A stretch of 64,000 bases of DNA from Phototrophicus methaneseepsis. Lineage in GTDB: Bacteria > Chloroflexota > Anaerolineae > Aggregatilineales > Phototrophicaceae. Below are positions 8,414 to 17,593 of the stretch, piece by piece. A program made the translations under genes and the position numbers. Location: positions 4,836,001 through 4,900,000 of the forward strand of contig NZ_CP062983.1 in NCBI RefSeq assembly GCF_015500095.1, given 5' to 3'. Under the pieces are notes generated by a model. That model was not told where the DNA came from, did no database searches, and saw only the letters and a list, made by a program, of their open reading frames with translations. The stretch's first letter is position 1. Each line of letters opens with the position of its first letter.

Positions 8414-8444
8414 AGCGCTCCCTCACCCAACGGGGGCGCTTTTT
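8414..8444 (+). terminator. Terminator between chaperone and tape measure
   Basis: A 9-bp stem AGCGCTCCC / GGGGGCGCT (one T-G pair), 9-nt loop and TTTTT. Confidence 0.82.
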
Positions 8445-8497
8445 GGTTCCCCGTTACCGAAGCAACCACATCGGATCATCCACCCAACGGGGGACGT

Positions 8498-11020
8498 ATG
8501 GCTGAAACCACGCTGGCTGAGTTGGTGTTGCGCGTGCGCGGCGATGTCGACTCGGCAGAGAATGACCTCACGAGCTTAGACAATAAAATTGACGGCTTCA
8601 CGCGGCGAGCCAGGCAAAAGCTGCGTGAGTTTGGCACGGAAACGGCCAAGCTTGCAGCCGGTGCTGTGACCGCGACTGCTGTCGCCAGCGTGAAAGCTGC
8701 TGCTGATTGGGAAAGCGCTTTTGCGGATGTGCGCAAGACCGTCGATGGCACGGATGAACAGTTGTCTGTGCTTGAAGATTCGCTGCGTGATATGGCGAGC
8801 GAAGGCGTCCTTTCCGCATTGGAAAACAGCCATGACGAGCTGGCCGGAATCGCGGCGATTGCTGGACAGCTCGGCGTGAAGACGGACGATATTTCCGACT
8901 TCACGCGGGTGATGGGCGCTATGGCGGTTGCGACCAACCTATCATCAGAAGAAGCGGCGACATTTGCGGCGCGCTTTGCCAACATCACCGGCATGGACAT
9001 CAGCAATGTTGAGAACCTGGGCGATGCTATCGTCACCCTGGGTAACAACATGGCGGCGCAAGAATCCGACATCACCAATATGGCGAACCGCCTTGCGACG
9101 CTCTCGACATTCAATTTTGATGTTGATGAAATCCTGGGGTATAGCGCTGCTATGGCCTCGCTCGGTTTATCTGCTGAGTTGGGCGGCTCCAACTTCGTCA
9201 AGACAGTCTCTCAGATTACATCCGCAGTGGCTGAGGGTGGCCCAGCACTCCGCACCTTCGCGGAAACAGCGGGTATGACGGCTGATGAATTCGCTGAGCT
9301 CAACAAGAATGATCCCAGTGCGGCCTTTAATGCGTTCATCGAGGGACTTGGAAAACTCGATGCGGACGAGCAGCTTCAGACGCTTCAGGCGCTCAATATC
9401 ACCAGTACCGAACAGCAGCGCGTCCTGCTTACCCTGGCGAGCGGCTACGCTACCGTAGAGCAGGGCCTGTCACTGGCAAATGACGCCTTCGAGGGCAACA
9501 ACGCCCTGATGGATGAAGCCGCTGCAAAAGCTGATACAACGGCAGGCAACTTTAATTCGCTGAAAAACAAGGTCAATGATCTGGCGGTTGATATTGGCGA
9601 GGCGCTGCTGCCTGCGTTCAACGATATTATCACCGGCGCTGGCAACGTTGTTGATGGCCTGAAAGAGCAAGATTGGGAAACGGTAGCCAGCGGACTCGAA
9701 CGTATCGTCCAGCCTTTTGGTGATTTGATCGGGGATATATTGGGCTTCGATATGCCTGATCTTTCCGGCGGGCTGGTGGCGTTTGTGGATGGCATGGAAA
9801 ACGCTATGGCGGCCATACAGATCGTGCTGGACCGCGCAGCAAGAGGCATCGATTTATGGATGTTGAACGTTAAATTAGACATCCTTGAATTCGTCTATGA
9901 CTTGCGCAACCGAATCTACAACTTAACAAAGGATTCGATGTTTGGGCCTATTGATATTGCGCCTGGCATCGTTGTTGATACTGGTGATATTCGTTTAGAC
10001 ATCAGCAACCGCGAATTTGCAGACGATTTAACGCGAGCGCTCTACGGTCAGCTTAACAGCGAGGACTTTGACTTGGCGAGCGTGTTATTTGGCCCAGAGG
10101 GATTTGAAAAAGCCCTGACGCCGGAGCAGCTCCAGGGCATGATCGACTTCGGCGGGTTTGCTGATGCCATCGGCTGGGAAGGCAAGCGCGCTATCCAGGA
10201 TGGTATGAAGCGCGCTTTGGAAGAGAACGACGTTACCAATATTGAGCTCTTGGCACCGCTGGCGCTAGGACTGGACATCGACCAGGACAGCCTGAAAGAA
10301 CAGGTCGCCACAGCGCTACAGACCGCCGTCGACGCGGGGGACGCGGACACGATCGAAGCATTGAAGCCGCTGGTTGTTGCGCTGGATATTGAGTTTGCTG
10401 ATTATGATGCGACGACAACCACCGGCAGCGAAGCGTATCAGCAGTTGGTTGATGATGCGATGTATGAAGCTCGAGAGGCGGCGGCACGCGACCAGCACGA
10501 ATTGCAAATGCAAATTATGTTGGACCCGGACCTGGACGAAGCCAGCGCGCAGGATGAGGTGACGACTGTCGTCGAGGCTGTGGCTTACAGCGCTGCACCG
10601 ACTGTGGACCTGGCGATTCAGCCGGGGGCGATTGATACATCGAAGGTAGCTGATGCGATTCAGCGCGCGCTTAGGGCACAGGGTTGGATGGATCCGGGGG
10701 CCGGGCAGAATATCCCCGTACCGCTTTCAGACAGCCCAACGGGCGGCGGTGGTGGCAGTGGCGCGGCACTGGCGAACCAGGAATATCACAGCGGCGGTGT
10801 GGTGGGCTTCCAGAATGGTGCTGATGAAGGTTGGGCCTGGGTGCAGGCAGGCGAGACTGTGCGCACGAAAGCACAGGAAGCGAGTATTCAGCAGCAGTTG
10901 GCCGGGCAGGCAGCCGCTATGCAGACTGTGCAAATCCTTGTGAACAGCTACGGGCAGAGCTTCCGCGATGTGGGCGAGATGGTCCGGCGTGATTGGGACA
11001 CGCGCGGGTATATGAATTAG
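8498..11020 (+). CDS. Tail tape measure protein
   Basis: Sets tail length and helps DNA entry. The 840-residue protein opens with the TP901-type sequence (LRVRGDVDSAENDLTSLDNK), followed by the conserved core (ADWESAFADVRKTVDGT; GQLGVKTDDISDFTRVMGAM; NNMAAQESDITNMANRL). The central region contains hydrophobic helices and the C-terminal 250 residues are Ala/Asp/Gln-rich. If the usual rough ratio of tail length to tape length holds, the tail is of medium length, about 0.12 micrometre. The start ATG 8498 follows ACGGGGGACGT, and a repeated ACCCAACGGGGG flanks the upstream terminator. Confidence 0.92.
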   Translation: MAETTLAELVLRVRGDVDSAENDLTSLDNKIDGFTRRARQKLREFGTETAKLAAGAVTATAVASVKAAADWESAFADVRKTVDGTDEQLSVLEDSLRDMASEGVLSALENSHDELAGIAAIAGQLGVKTDDISDFTRVMGAMAVATNLSSEEAATFAARFANITGMDISNVENLGDAIVTLGNNMAAQESDITNMANRLATLSTFNFDVDEILGYSAAMASLGLSAELGGSNFVKTVSQITSAVAEGGPALRTFAETAGMTADEFAELNKNDPSAAFNAFIEGLGKLDADEQLQTLQALNITSTEQQRVLLTLASGYATVEQGLSLANDAFEGNNALMDEAAAKADTTAGNFNSLKNKVNDLAVDIGEALLPAFNDIITGAGNVVDGLKEQDWETVASGLERIVQPFGDLIGDILGFDMPDLSGGLVAFVDGMENAMAAIQIVLDRAARGIDLWMLNVKLDILEFVYDLRNRIYNLTKDSMFGPIDIAPGIVVDTGDIRLDISNREFADDLTRALYGQLNSEDFDLASVLFGPEGFEKALTPEQLQGMIDFGGFADAIGWEGKRAIQDGMKRALEENDVTNIELLAPLALGLDIDQDSLKEQVATALQTAVDAGDADTIEALKPLVVALDIEFADYDATTTTGSEAYQQLVDDAMYEAREAAARDQHELQMQIMLDPDLDEASAQDEVTTVVEAVAYSAAPTVDLAIQPGAIDTSKVADAIQRALRAQGWMDPGAGQNIPVPLSDSPTGGGGGSGAALANQEYHSGGVVGFQNGADEGWAWVQAGETVRTKAQEASIQQQLAGQAAAMQTVQILVNSYGQSFRDVGEMVRRDWDTRGYMN

Positions 11021-11093
11021 GCATTGTGATGAAGTGCCTATATTGACAAGCAGCCTATTCTGAGGGTGCAACAGAGAACGAGAGGCAATCAGG

Positions 11094-12671
11094 ATGACGT
11101 ATCGCTTCCGGCTGGCGATTCACTTTGGCGGCGGCTACCCGCCCTTCATACCCGATTATGACGAGGTGACAGATTATGTGAAGTCGTGGAGCTGGAGCAT
11201 CGGCATGGGCACGCCTTACCAAACTTATGCTGATGATTCACAGGCGACTTTCATCGTCAACAACGAAGATGGCCGGTTCAGCCCAGAAAACCTATATGGC
11301 GCTTATGCTGGCGATTTGATACCGCAGCTCTACGTCGGCATTTACGCGACGAAGGGCACCACAACAAGCCAAATCTGGCTGGGGTATCTCGATTATGTGG
11401 AGCCGATTGCGGGCACGTATGGCAGCAACGAGGCGATGCTGCATTGTGTGGGCATCGACCAGATTTTGAAAGAAAAAGACGTGCGGATTCCACTGATGCA
11501 AAACGTCCGCGCGGGTTTCATCATCAGCACCATATTGGGCCAGATCCAGCCGCCAGGGTTGGGTTATCTGGGGTGGCATCTGGGCGTTGCTGGTGAGGGC
11601 GAGCTCGGCATCCATACCACCCTACTGGATACAAATTTCAGCTTTTACACGCCACAGCCGGGGCAAGTTGTCTTCCCGTTTGTTGGGGACAACTGGGAAG
11701 ATGGCGTGAGCGCCGCACGGGCGATTGCGGATGTCGTCAGCGCTGAGCGGGGCCGCTTCTTCATCAACCGATATGGCCTTGCTGAATTTTGGGCAAGAAC
11801 TTATTTACAGATGCGCGTGACAGTGGCCGCCGAGTATACCGAGCTGGATTACAAAGACATCGTGTACAGCTATGGCGATGACATTGTGAATGAGGTGACG
11901 GTCACTTGTTACCCGCGCCAGATCACAGCGAGTGATGTCATTTTGTGGGAACTGGCCGAGGAAACCACCCTCCGGCCCGGCGCTGAGAAAACGATCAGCG
12001 CGCGATACAGCGAGCAGGACAGCGACACGAAAGTGAGCGCCCTGACGCTGACGCGGCCATCCATCGCTGCGGGAACGCTTGTCTATGCATTCAAGAATGG
12101 ATCTGGCGGCCTGACGACGGCTGACATTAACGATGGTTATCTGACGATGATCATCGAAGAAGAGGCACGCGGGGCTAAATTGCGGCTGACGAATACACAC
12201 AGCCAGGAGCTGGTGCTGCAAACGTTGGTATTGAGGGGCCGCAAAATCACGGCCTATAACAAGGTTGAGGTTGTCGAAGTGGATGGCTTGAGCCGGAGCC
12301 GATACGGCACGCAGGCGCTGGATTTGAATTTGCGGCTGCTGGCAAGCGAAAGCGATGCGCGCGACATCGGTATTTATGAGCGCGTCCGGCGCAGCAAGCC
12401 ACGTGGCATGGTTAAGGCGCTGGCTCTCTCCAACCATCCGAACCTTGATGATGAGAAGGTCGAGCGCGGGATGGGGACACGGATCCGTGTGATTGATGAA
12501 AAGACGCAGCACACAGGCGACTATTTCATCATCGGTGAGCAGCATCGCATTGGGCGCGACGGCCAGCATGAAGTGACATGGACGCTCGAACCTGCGTCCA
12601 GCAGTACGGCCTGGCTGCTAGGCGTCACAGGATACAGCCACCTGGGCATCAATACATTCCTGGGATTTTAG
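11094..12671 (+). CDS. Tail tip / baseplate hub-like protein
   Basis: A 525-residue protein directly after the tape measure, the position of distal-tail and hub proteins. It starts with a beta-rich domain (YRFRLAIHFGGGYPPF; DDSQATFIVNNEDGRFSPEN; LYVGIYATKGTTTSQIWLGY) resembling the opening strands of phage hub proteins. Residues 200-330 (ISARYSEQDSDTKVSALTL) and 380-510 (RVRRSKPRGMVKALALSN; TGDYFIIGEQHRIGRDGQ; HEVTWTLEPA) follow, the last like the closing strands of hub proteins. The family is not certain from motif alone. Confidence 0.68.
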   Translation: MTYRFRLAIHFGGGYPPFIPDYDEVTDYVKSWSWSIGMGTPYQTYADDSQATFIVNNEDGRFSPENLYGAYAGDLIPQLYVGIYATKGTTTSQIWLGYLDYVEPIAGTYGSNEAMLHCVGIDQILKEKDVRIPLMQNVRAGFIISTILGQIQPPGLGYLGWHLGVAGEGELGIHTTLLDTNFSFYTPQPGQVVFPFVGDNWEDGVSAARAIADVVSAERGRFFINRYGLAEFWARTYLQMRVTVAAEYTELDYKDIVYSYGDDIVNEVTVTCYPRQITASDVILWELAEETTLRPGAEKTISARYSEQDSDTKVSALTLTRPSIAAGTLVYAFKNGSGGLTTADINDGYLTMIIEEEARGAKLRLTNTHSQELVLQTLVLRGRKITAYNKVEVVEVDGLSRSRYGTQALDLNLRLLASESDARDIGIYERVRRSKPRGMVKALALSNHPNLDDEKVERGMGTRIRVIDEKTQHTGDYFIIGEQHRIGRDGQHEVTWTLEPASSSTAWLLGVTGYSHLGINTFLGF

Positions 12672-12707
12672 GATGCGTTTTCTAGGGCAAGTTTTCAGGG
12701 GGATTTC

Positions 12708-13151
12708 GTGAAGATTTTGACGGCAAGTGAGACAAGCTCGCTGCGGCACAAATTCGGCGGGGATTACCGCTTGTATATTGAGGCTGGTTTCCAGGCTGAA
12801 TGGCCGGGCCAGGGGCTGATCAATTGGGCGCCTAAAGGGCCTAGCGCGCCTGCTGAGATCATTCGTGGCTGTTGGGTCGTGCGGTGCCCCTACTGCCCCA
12901 ATGTGGTGTATATCGAGCCGGGAGAGCCGTTCTTCTGCCCACATTGTGCCTGTAGTGGAAATGACTTCCAGGCGATGCCGGTTGCGTGGCCTGCGGCAAA
13001 GGAACGTGTGCAGATTGAATGGCTGCTCATGCAGCGGCCTAACCCAGAGACGCGTAACTGGCTGCCGCGTGATGGCGAGACGCTGGCGACGTTGCAGCTC
13101 GAAAATCTGGATCATGGTCATGCTTATGAGCTGCCAGAATCGCTGACTTAG
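12708..13151 (+). CDS. Zinc-ribbon phage protein of unknown function
   Basis: A 147-residue protein with two CxxC pairs at about residues 63-85 (RCPYCPNVVYIEP and FFCPHCAC), which should bind one zinc ion. The rest is not recognised. It starts at GTG 12708, eight bases after AGGGGGA. It lies in the tail tip block, so it may be a small tail or assembly factor; a DNA- or RNA-binding role is equally possible. Zinc binding is inferred from the cysteines. Confidence 0.65.
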   Translation: MKILTASETSSLRHKFGGDYRLYIEAGFQAEWPGQGLINWAPKGPSAPAEIIRGCWVVRCPYCPNVVYIEPGEPFFCPHCACSGNDFQAMPVAWPAAKERVQIEWLLMQRPNPETRNWLPRDGETLATLQLENLDHGHAYELPESLT

Positions 13152-13174
13152 GGCGGCTAACTTAGGAGGGCATT

Positions 13175-13657
13175 ATGGCATATTCAGCACCGAGTGTACG
13201 CGTTTATGGCGAATTGATTAACCCGGCTGCGTGGAACCAGTTGGTGAATAATCAACTGCACTTTGCAAGCCCACCCTTGGCGCGCACGGTTTTTCTGAAT
13301 ACGACCAATATCGACACGAATAGTACGGCTTTTGTGGATGCGAGCACGACGAACTTAAGCTTGAGCCTCAATACTGAGCGCGGGAATCGCGTTTATGCGG
13401 AGGCGGCGTTCGTCGGGCTCACGACGGCGGTAGCGCCCGTTCATTTTGATCTGGCGTTAGATGGCACACGTGCATCCCCGTGGCCTAATGGTTTGGCGCA
13501 AGTCGATGGTAGTACAGATGGGCACCTCACGATTTTTGGCGTATGGACGGGTGTCCCTGTTGGCGCGCATGTGGTGCGGTTGCAGTTCAAAACATCTGAT
13601 ATATCGGCGAATGCGCGGATTACGTTGGGACCCGTCAGCATGAAAGCGTGGGAGTAG
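13175..13657 (+). CDS. Beta-rich tail-tip or fibre-like protein
   Basis: A 160-residue protein of alternating polar/hydrophobic strands with many Thr and Asn residues and a hydrophobic tail. It looks like a receptor-binding or fibre-type beta-sandwich (VHFDLALDGTRASPWP; HVVRLQFKTSDISANARITL). A TTAGGAGGG site precedes ATG 13175, so it should be well translated. It ends four bases before the next gene. No family recognised; tail decoration is inference from position. Confidence 0.62.
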   Translation: MAYSAPSVRVYGELINPAAWNQLVNNQLHFASPPLARTVFLNTTNIDTNSTAFVDASTTNLSLSLNTERGNRVYAEAAFVGLTTAVAPVHFDLALDGTRASPWPNGLAQVDGSTDGHLTIFGVWTGVPVGAHVVRLQFKTSDISANARITLGPVSMKAWE

Positions 13658-13660
13658 CGC

Positions 13661-14095
13661 ATGAAAGAATATCACTACAGCCGCCGTGTGGTTAAGACGG
13701 ATCTGGATGCTGCCCTGATGGCGGCTTTTGGCCCTAACTACATGGGCAGCCGAGTTAACGAATCGGGCTTCACTGTCTTCCTGGGGGAAGATGTTGATGC
13801 TATTGACGTGAATGCTATTGTGGAAGCGCAGGACCTCGCCATTGTGAGCTGTGGGCAGACGAGCGTCGCGGCGGGTGGCGAGGTTGAAGTGACTGTCTGG
13901 CTGCCGTATACCGCTCAGCCGCAGGTAAGAATCAGCATTGAGGGCTTGCCGACTGAGCCGAAAGCCCTGAGCGAAGATAAGCGGGCGAGCTGGACGATTG
14001 CAGCCGATGCCAGCCTGGATGGCGCGCTGAGTATCGGCGTGCCGGATCATCCACATGAGCCGCTAGAAATTGAGGTGCGCAATGACATTGCCTAG
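13661..14095 (+). CDS. Phage protein of unknown function, tail region
   Basis: A 144-residue protein. The N-terminal half is alpha/beta (TDLDAALMAAFGPNYMG; GFTVFLGEDVDAIDVNAIVE) and the C-terminal half a beta-sandwich-like segment (GGEVEVTVWLPYTAQPQVRI). The last 14 bases overlap the next gene. The layout, a small mixed domain followed by an Ig-like strand set, would suit a tail appendage. No family recognised. Confidence 0.58.
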   Translation: MKEYHYSRRVVKTDLDAALMAAFGPNYMGSRVNESGFTVFLGEDVDAIDVNAIVEAQDLAIVSCGQTSVAAGGEVEVTVWLPYTAQPQVRISIEGLPTEPKALSEDKRASWTIAADASLDGALSIGVPDHPHEPLEIEVRNDIA

Positions 14096-14426
14096 TGTGA
14101 TAGAGGGGCGTTCCATTCAGGCTCAGCCACAGGTTTTATCGACGCGCCATGTGGTGATTGAGGAACGCGGCGGCAAGGTGTATGTGCGTGCGGCTGATGA
14201 TTCGCTCGTGAAGATCGACGAGCTGGTGGCGCAGATCAGTACGCTGAAGGATACGCGCGACAGCTTACAGACTATCCTCAATGCGGCGCGCAATGATTGG
14301 GATGATGCGACAGCGGCAGGTCGCCAGACGATGACGAAGAATGGTTTCGTGGTGCTGGCAAAGGCCGTGATCGGCTTATTGCAGGTGGTGGCGTGGCTGG
14401 TGCAGCGCGAACTGAAGCGAGGCTAG
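14082..14426 (+). CDS. Small tail-anchored membrane protein, possible lysis accessory
   Basis: A 114-residue protein. A heptad-like region (LVAQISTLKDTRDSLQTILN) precedes a C-terminal hydrophobic segment (VVLAKAVIGLLQVVAWLV) and a basic end (QRELKRG). This is the layout of XhlA-type haemolysin/holin partners, where a coiled coil is followed by one membrane helix, but the sequence match is not conclusive. Start ATG 14082 rather than TTG 14070, because GAGGTG lies just upstream. It stands at the head of the lysis-like block. Confidence 0.6.
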   Translation: MTLPSVIEGRSIQAQPQVLSTRHVVIEERGGKVYVRAADDSLVKIDELVAQISTLKDTRDSLQTILNAARNDWDDATAAGRQTMTKNGFVVLAKAVIGLLQVVAWLVQRELKRG

Positions 14427-14457
14427 ATTAGCGATGCCAAGGGAGCGAGGCTAAGCT

Positions 14458-15150
14458 GTGGATGACCAATTAATCTATATCCTCACGAATATTGGAATAG
14501 GCGGTGCTGTCATTTTCTTCATGAGGCAGGTTATTGGCTACCTCAAGCAGCGGGACGCGGATTTAGCGAAGACTGAGCAGACGCAGACATCGACATACGA
14601 CCGCATTATTAATAATCAGGCTGGCCTTATTAACGAGATGCGCGCCAGCAGCGAACGCCGAGAGACCGAATATCAACGGCATAACCAGACTATGGCCTCT
14701 GCTTTGGCCCGGCTGGATGAAACGCAGGTCAGCCAGATTAGCGTGCTGGAAGATATTCACAAGGCGAATGCGGAGATCTCCGCGGCGGCAGTGCTGACAA
14801 ATGAGGGTGTGGCAGAGACGAAGGCGAATGTGATGGAAGTGCGCGCGGCGGTTGACCGGGTGCTGCAACAATTGGATGCTTCTATTCAAACGTTCACCAG
14901 CGCGCTATCGAACCATGATGACAACGCCAAAGAACGAAACGAGCTGCTGCTTGCCAGCATCACCAGCAGCAATGACCTTATGGAAACGTTCCAGGAAAGT
15001 ATGGTGCGGATGGAAGCTACCATGCAGCAGTTGCGTGACCTGGTGAAGCCGCCTGTTATTGTCGCTGATGAACAGATTGATTCATCGGGCGGCGGGCCTG
15101 TTAAAAATGGCGTGGGCGCTTCTGAAACTGTGAATCAGGCCGCAGAATAG
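14458..15150 (+). CDS. Membrane-anchored coiled-coil protein, possible holin/spanin-like
   Basis: A 230-residue protein with one N-terminal membrane helix (LTNIGIGGAVIFFMRQVIGY) and a long, almost unbroken coiled coil (residues 30-200: ADLAKTEQTQTSTYDRI ... NAEISAAAVLTNEG). The N-out or N-in orientation is not clear. The stop codon lies within the stem-loop of a terminator. Position between tail-tip genes and the putative lysin suggests a part in lysis or superinfection exclusion; neither is shown by a motif. Confidence 0.6.
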   Translation: MDDQLIYILTNIGIGGAVIFFMRQVIGYLKQRDADLAKTEQTQTSTYDRIINNQAGLINEMRASSERRETEYQRHNQTMASALARLDETQVSQISVLEDIHKANAEISAAAVLTNEGVAETKANVMEVRAAVDRVLQQLDASIQTFTSALSNHDDNAKERNELLLASITSSNDLMETFQESMVRMEATMQQLRDLVKPPVIVADEQIDSSGGGPVKNGVGASETVNQAAE

Positions 15151-15160
15151 CGGCTTTTTT
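15137..15160 (+). terminator. Terminator overlapping the stop codon of the coiled-coil gene
   Basis: A 7-bp stem around GCCGC / GCGGC with a 6-nt loop containing the TAG stop, followed by TTTTTT. Confidence 0.72.
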
Positions 15161-15220
15161 CTTCCAAATTTTTCCAAGCAAGTTTTCTTCCAATCAAGTT
15201 GAGGATATGGGGATAGGAAC

Positions 15221-15886
15221 ATGCACAAGATCAATCGTATCGGGTTGTTCGTTCTGTTGGTGTTGATGCTGCTGGCTGTGATGCCGGTGATGGCGCAGGA
15301 ATCCGGGGGCGATGAGGCGGTGATCGTCATCAGTCAATCGGCTGCTGTGGTCTTCTTCATTGGTGTGGTGATTGTGTTGGGCGCGACTTTTGCCGGCATG
15401 ATCTACTTCGCACGCATGGCCGGGATTGCGATCAGCCCGGGTGTTGTGGGCATTTTCGCTGAGCAGATTAAGGACCTGGCGAAGACGTCTATCGAGAATG
15501 CGAAATCTGATGCTGCTGAAACGTCGCAGCCCTGGGATGATTTGCTGGCCGGGTTTGGTGACGCGATTATCAAAGCTTTGACGCCGCTATTTGACGAGGT
15601 TGTGGGGCTTCAGGCGGAGACGGCGCGGCTGGTTGCTGCGCAGGGCGTTCGTTATGTCGGTGAGCTGGATACGACAAATACGGGCGCTGAGATCAATGGC
15701 GATACCAAGCGTTTTACGGTGGAAGAACTGACGGGGCAAAGCGTCGGTGAGCCAAGTTTTAGTGAACCAATTTTTGGTGCCCAGGGCGTTGTTGAAGATA
15801 CGAAGGTTCACCCACCGCTGGCTGATGAAGATTCTCATTGGTACAGCAAGGCCCGCGATGAGTTTGAGAATACGCCGAAAGGCTAG
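15221..15886 (+). CDS. Secreted/membrane phage protein of unknown function
   Basis: A 221-residue protein with a signal-type N-terminus (RIGLFVLLVLMLLAVMP, then VMAQESGG, a likely cleavage site) and a second hydrophobic helix (VVFFIGVVIVLGATFAGMI). The remainder is a polar, mostly helical domain. Having a cleaved or uncleaved first helix plus a second one resembles a pinholin or an envelope protein acting with the downstream glycosidase. GGATAGGAAC precedes the ATG; the next gene begins 2 bases after the stop. Confidence 0.62.
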   Translation: MHKINRIGLFVLLVLMLLAVMPVMAQESGGDEAVIVISQSAAVVFFIGVVIVLGATFAGMIYFARMAGIAISPGVVGIFAEQIKDLAKTSIENAKSDAAETSQPWDDLLAGFGDAIIKALTPLFDEVVGLQAETARLVAAQGVRYVGELDTTNTGAEINGDTKRFTVEELTGQSVGEPSFSEPIFGAQGVVEDTKVHPPLADEDSHWYSKARDEFENTPKG

Positions 15887-15888
15887 GC

Positions 15889-17526
15889 GTGAATCCGCTC
15901 CAAAGTGCTTTGCAATTTGTGGCTCAGCTCGTCGACTTTGAGATTGAAGGTCGGCGGGTTGGGCTGAATATCAATGCGGCGGCGGTGGATGACTGGACCG
16001 AGCTGGATCGTACGCTGCTGAGCGTGCAACCGCGCGGAAACCTGGTCATGGACAATGCGAATCAGGCGATCCGCATTGCGAATATGCTGCCAAAGAGCAT
16101 TGTTGTGGGGCGCTTTTATCATCCGAGGGATGGGCGCTTCTGGCTGAATTTTCTGCCGCATGAGGCGGTTGAATACGCCAAGAATAAGGGCGCGCGGCCT
16201 CATGACCGGGTGTGGTGGGAAGTTAATAATGAGCCGCACACCGGCGATGAAGAGACGATCAGAGCCTGGATCGACTGGGAGATCCAAACTGCGCGGGCCT
16301 TCGCGGCGGAGGGGCTGCATTATGTTACGGCGCTGGTCCCGTCTAAGAGCATCCATAAGGACCTTGTCGAGCGCGGCATTTATGACCCACTGCTGCAAGA
16401 GCTGCATGATAATCCCTTCTTCCATCTGGGGATTCATGAGTATGGCTATCTCTTCCCGATGGCGCAGTGGATGGCAAATTATCCCCGGAATATGTTCAGC
16501 ACCGCGGCGATGCAGCCGGAGAATTGGCCGGGAGAAATTCCCTGGTCGCGGCGGGCTGATGGCGTGCTGCCGGATAACTGGCATCTGGGGCGCGTGGCCT
16601 GGTTGCAGATCCGGGCCGAAGAGATGGACCTGGGCCGGATTCCGTACATCATCACCGAAGCCATGCATGACAATATGGATGATGTGAGTCGCCTGGTGCT
16701 GCCAGACATCACCGGCACGCTCCCCATCAAAGAATGGGTCAAGCAGTTCAACGGCGGCCACGATGTGAATGGAATGCGCAGCCTGGAAGGGCTTTATCAG
16801 CGGGTGCTGCCGGGCTGGCCTTTTGAGGATTTGTTGTATCTGATGATGCGCTGGGGCGACCTGATTTATTCGCCGGAATGCATCGCTATTTGTCTGTTCA
16901 CCTATTCGACCAACCTGGATTGGTATTGGTTCTGGGTGCAGCCGTTGAAGACGTTATTAAGCAAGCTGGCACTGCTGCCGATCCGGCGCGGGCTGATGGA
17001 GGGTATTCCTGTGGTTGAGTATCCTGTGATTGACGCGCCGACTGCGTTGCAGCCGTATACCGTGCAGAGCGTTTTTGCCAGCGGCATCCGCATTCGTGAG
17101 CAGCCTCGGACCAGCTCCGCACAGGTGGGACTGGTGCCCGCAGAGGCGCTGAGCGGACGCGTCTATAACCCGGCTGAGCCGATCATTGGCGGCGATTATC
17201 AATGGGTCTTCGTTGAGCTGGTGCTCGACGGGCAGACAGTGCGCGGCTGGGTGGCGAGGCATCGAATCAGCACAGGTGAGGATTACCTGGTATTGAATCC
17301 GCAAACGCCGCCAGCCGGTCAGGGCGAGATCTGCGTGCGGCTGGATGATTATGAGTATGACGACCTGGAGACGACCATCCACGTGAATCTGGGGCTTGTG
17401 TTGAGCATGATGAAGGTGCGCTATGAGGTGTTCAACGTGACGCAGGCGTATACAGTGCTGCGAGCGGCAGCCGATACGGCACAGGCAGAAGCGGATGCTG
17501 AAGTCGCGGCGCTGGCACAAAGCTAG
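15889..17526 (+). CDS. Clan GH-A glycoside hydrolase with SH3 domain, candidate endolysin
   Basis: A 545-residue protein. Residues 20-330 form a TIM-barrel-like glycosidase: WWEVNNEPH at about 111-119 supplies the acid/base Glu of the clan GH-A 'NEP' motif, and YIITEAMHD near 252 supplies the candidate nucleophile Glu. Residues 385-460 are an SH3_3 domain (GIRIREQPRTSSAQVGLVP; VRGWVARHRI), a wall-binding module. No signal peptide is present, so export would need the preceding membrane proteins. It is the last late gene, before a bidirectional terminator. Best guess is a lysin that cuts host wall or surface glycan; a virion-associated depolymerase is the alternative. Starts at GTG 15889 after GAAAGG. 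Confidence 0.78.
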   Translation: MNPLQSALQFVAQLVDFEIEGRRVGLNINAAAVDDWTELDRTLLSVQPRGNLVMDNANQAIRIANMLPKSIVVGRFYHPRDGRFWLNFLPHEAVEYAKNKGARPHDRVWWEVNNEPHTGDEETIRAWIDWEIQTARAFAAEGLHYVTALVPSKSIHKDLVERGIYDPLLQELHDNPFFHLGIHEYGYLFPMAQWMANYPRNMFSTAAMQPENWPGEIPWSRRADGVLPDNWHLGRVAWLQIRAEEMDLGRIPYIITEAMHDNMDDVSRLVLPDITGTLPIKEWVKQFNGGHDVNGMRSLEGLYQRVLPGWPFEDLLYLMMRWGDLIYSPECIAICLFTYSTNLDWYWFWVQPLKTLLSKLALLPIRRGLMEGIPVVEYPVIDAPTALQPYTVQSVFASGIRIREQPRTSSAQVGLVPAEALSGRVYNPAEPIIGGDYQWVFVELVLDGQTVRGWVARHRISTGEDYLVLNPQTPPAGQGEICVRLDDYEYDDLETTIHVNLGLVLSMMKVRYEVFNVTQAYTVLRAAADTAQAEADAEVAALAQS

Positions 17527-17569
17527 GTTTCCCCGCTGCTAACGCGGCGTGAGACAATTCCCCCACGCG

Positions 17570-17593
17570 AAAGCCCCCAGTGATGGGGGCTTT
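17570..17593. terminator. Bidirectional terminator between late genes and the cargo gene
   Basis: A 10-bp perfect stem AAAGCCCCCA / TGGGGGCTTT with loop GTGA. Convergent genes end on both sides; the stop of the minus-strand gene overlaps its right edge. Confidence 0.88.

Noticed and set aside
11805-12569. 254-codon open frame on the minus strand inside the tail tip gene
   Set aside because: Lies wholly within a well-supported + gene in an aligned frame; composition is His/Arg/Ala-rich without a ribosome site.
15883-16761. 292-codon open frame antisense to the glycosidase/SH3 gene
   Set aside because: Codon-shadow of a GC-rich gene; no motif and no ribosome site, while the + frame has clear glycosidase motifs.
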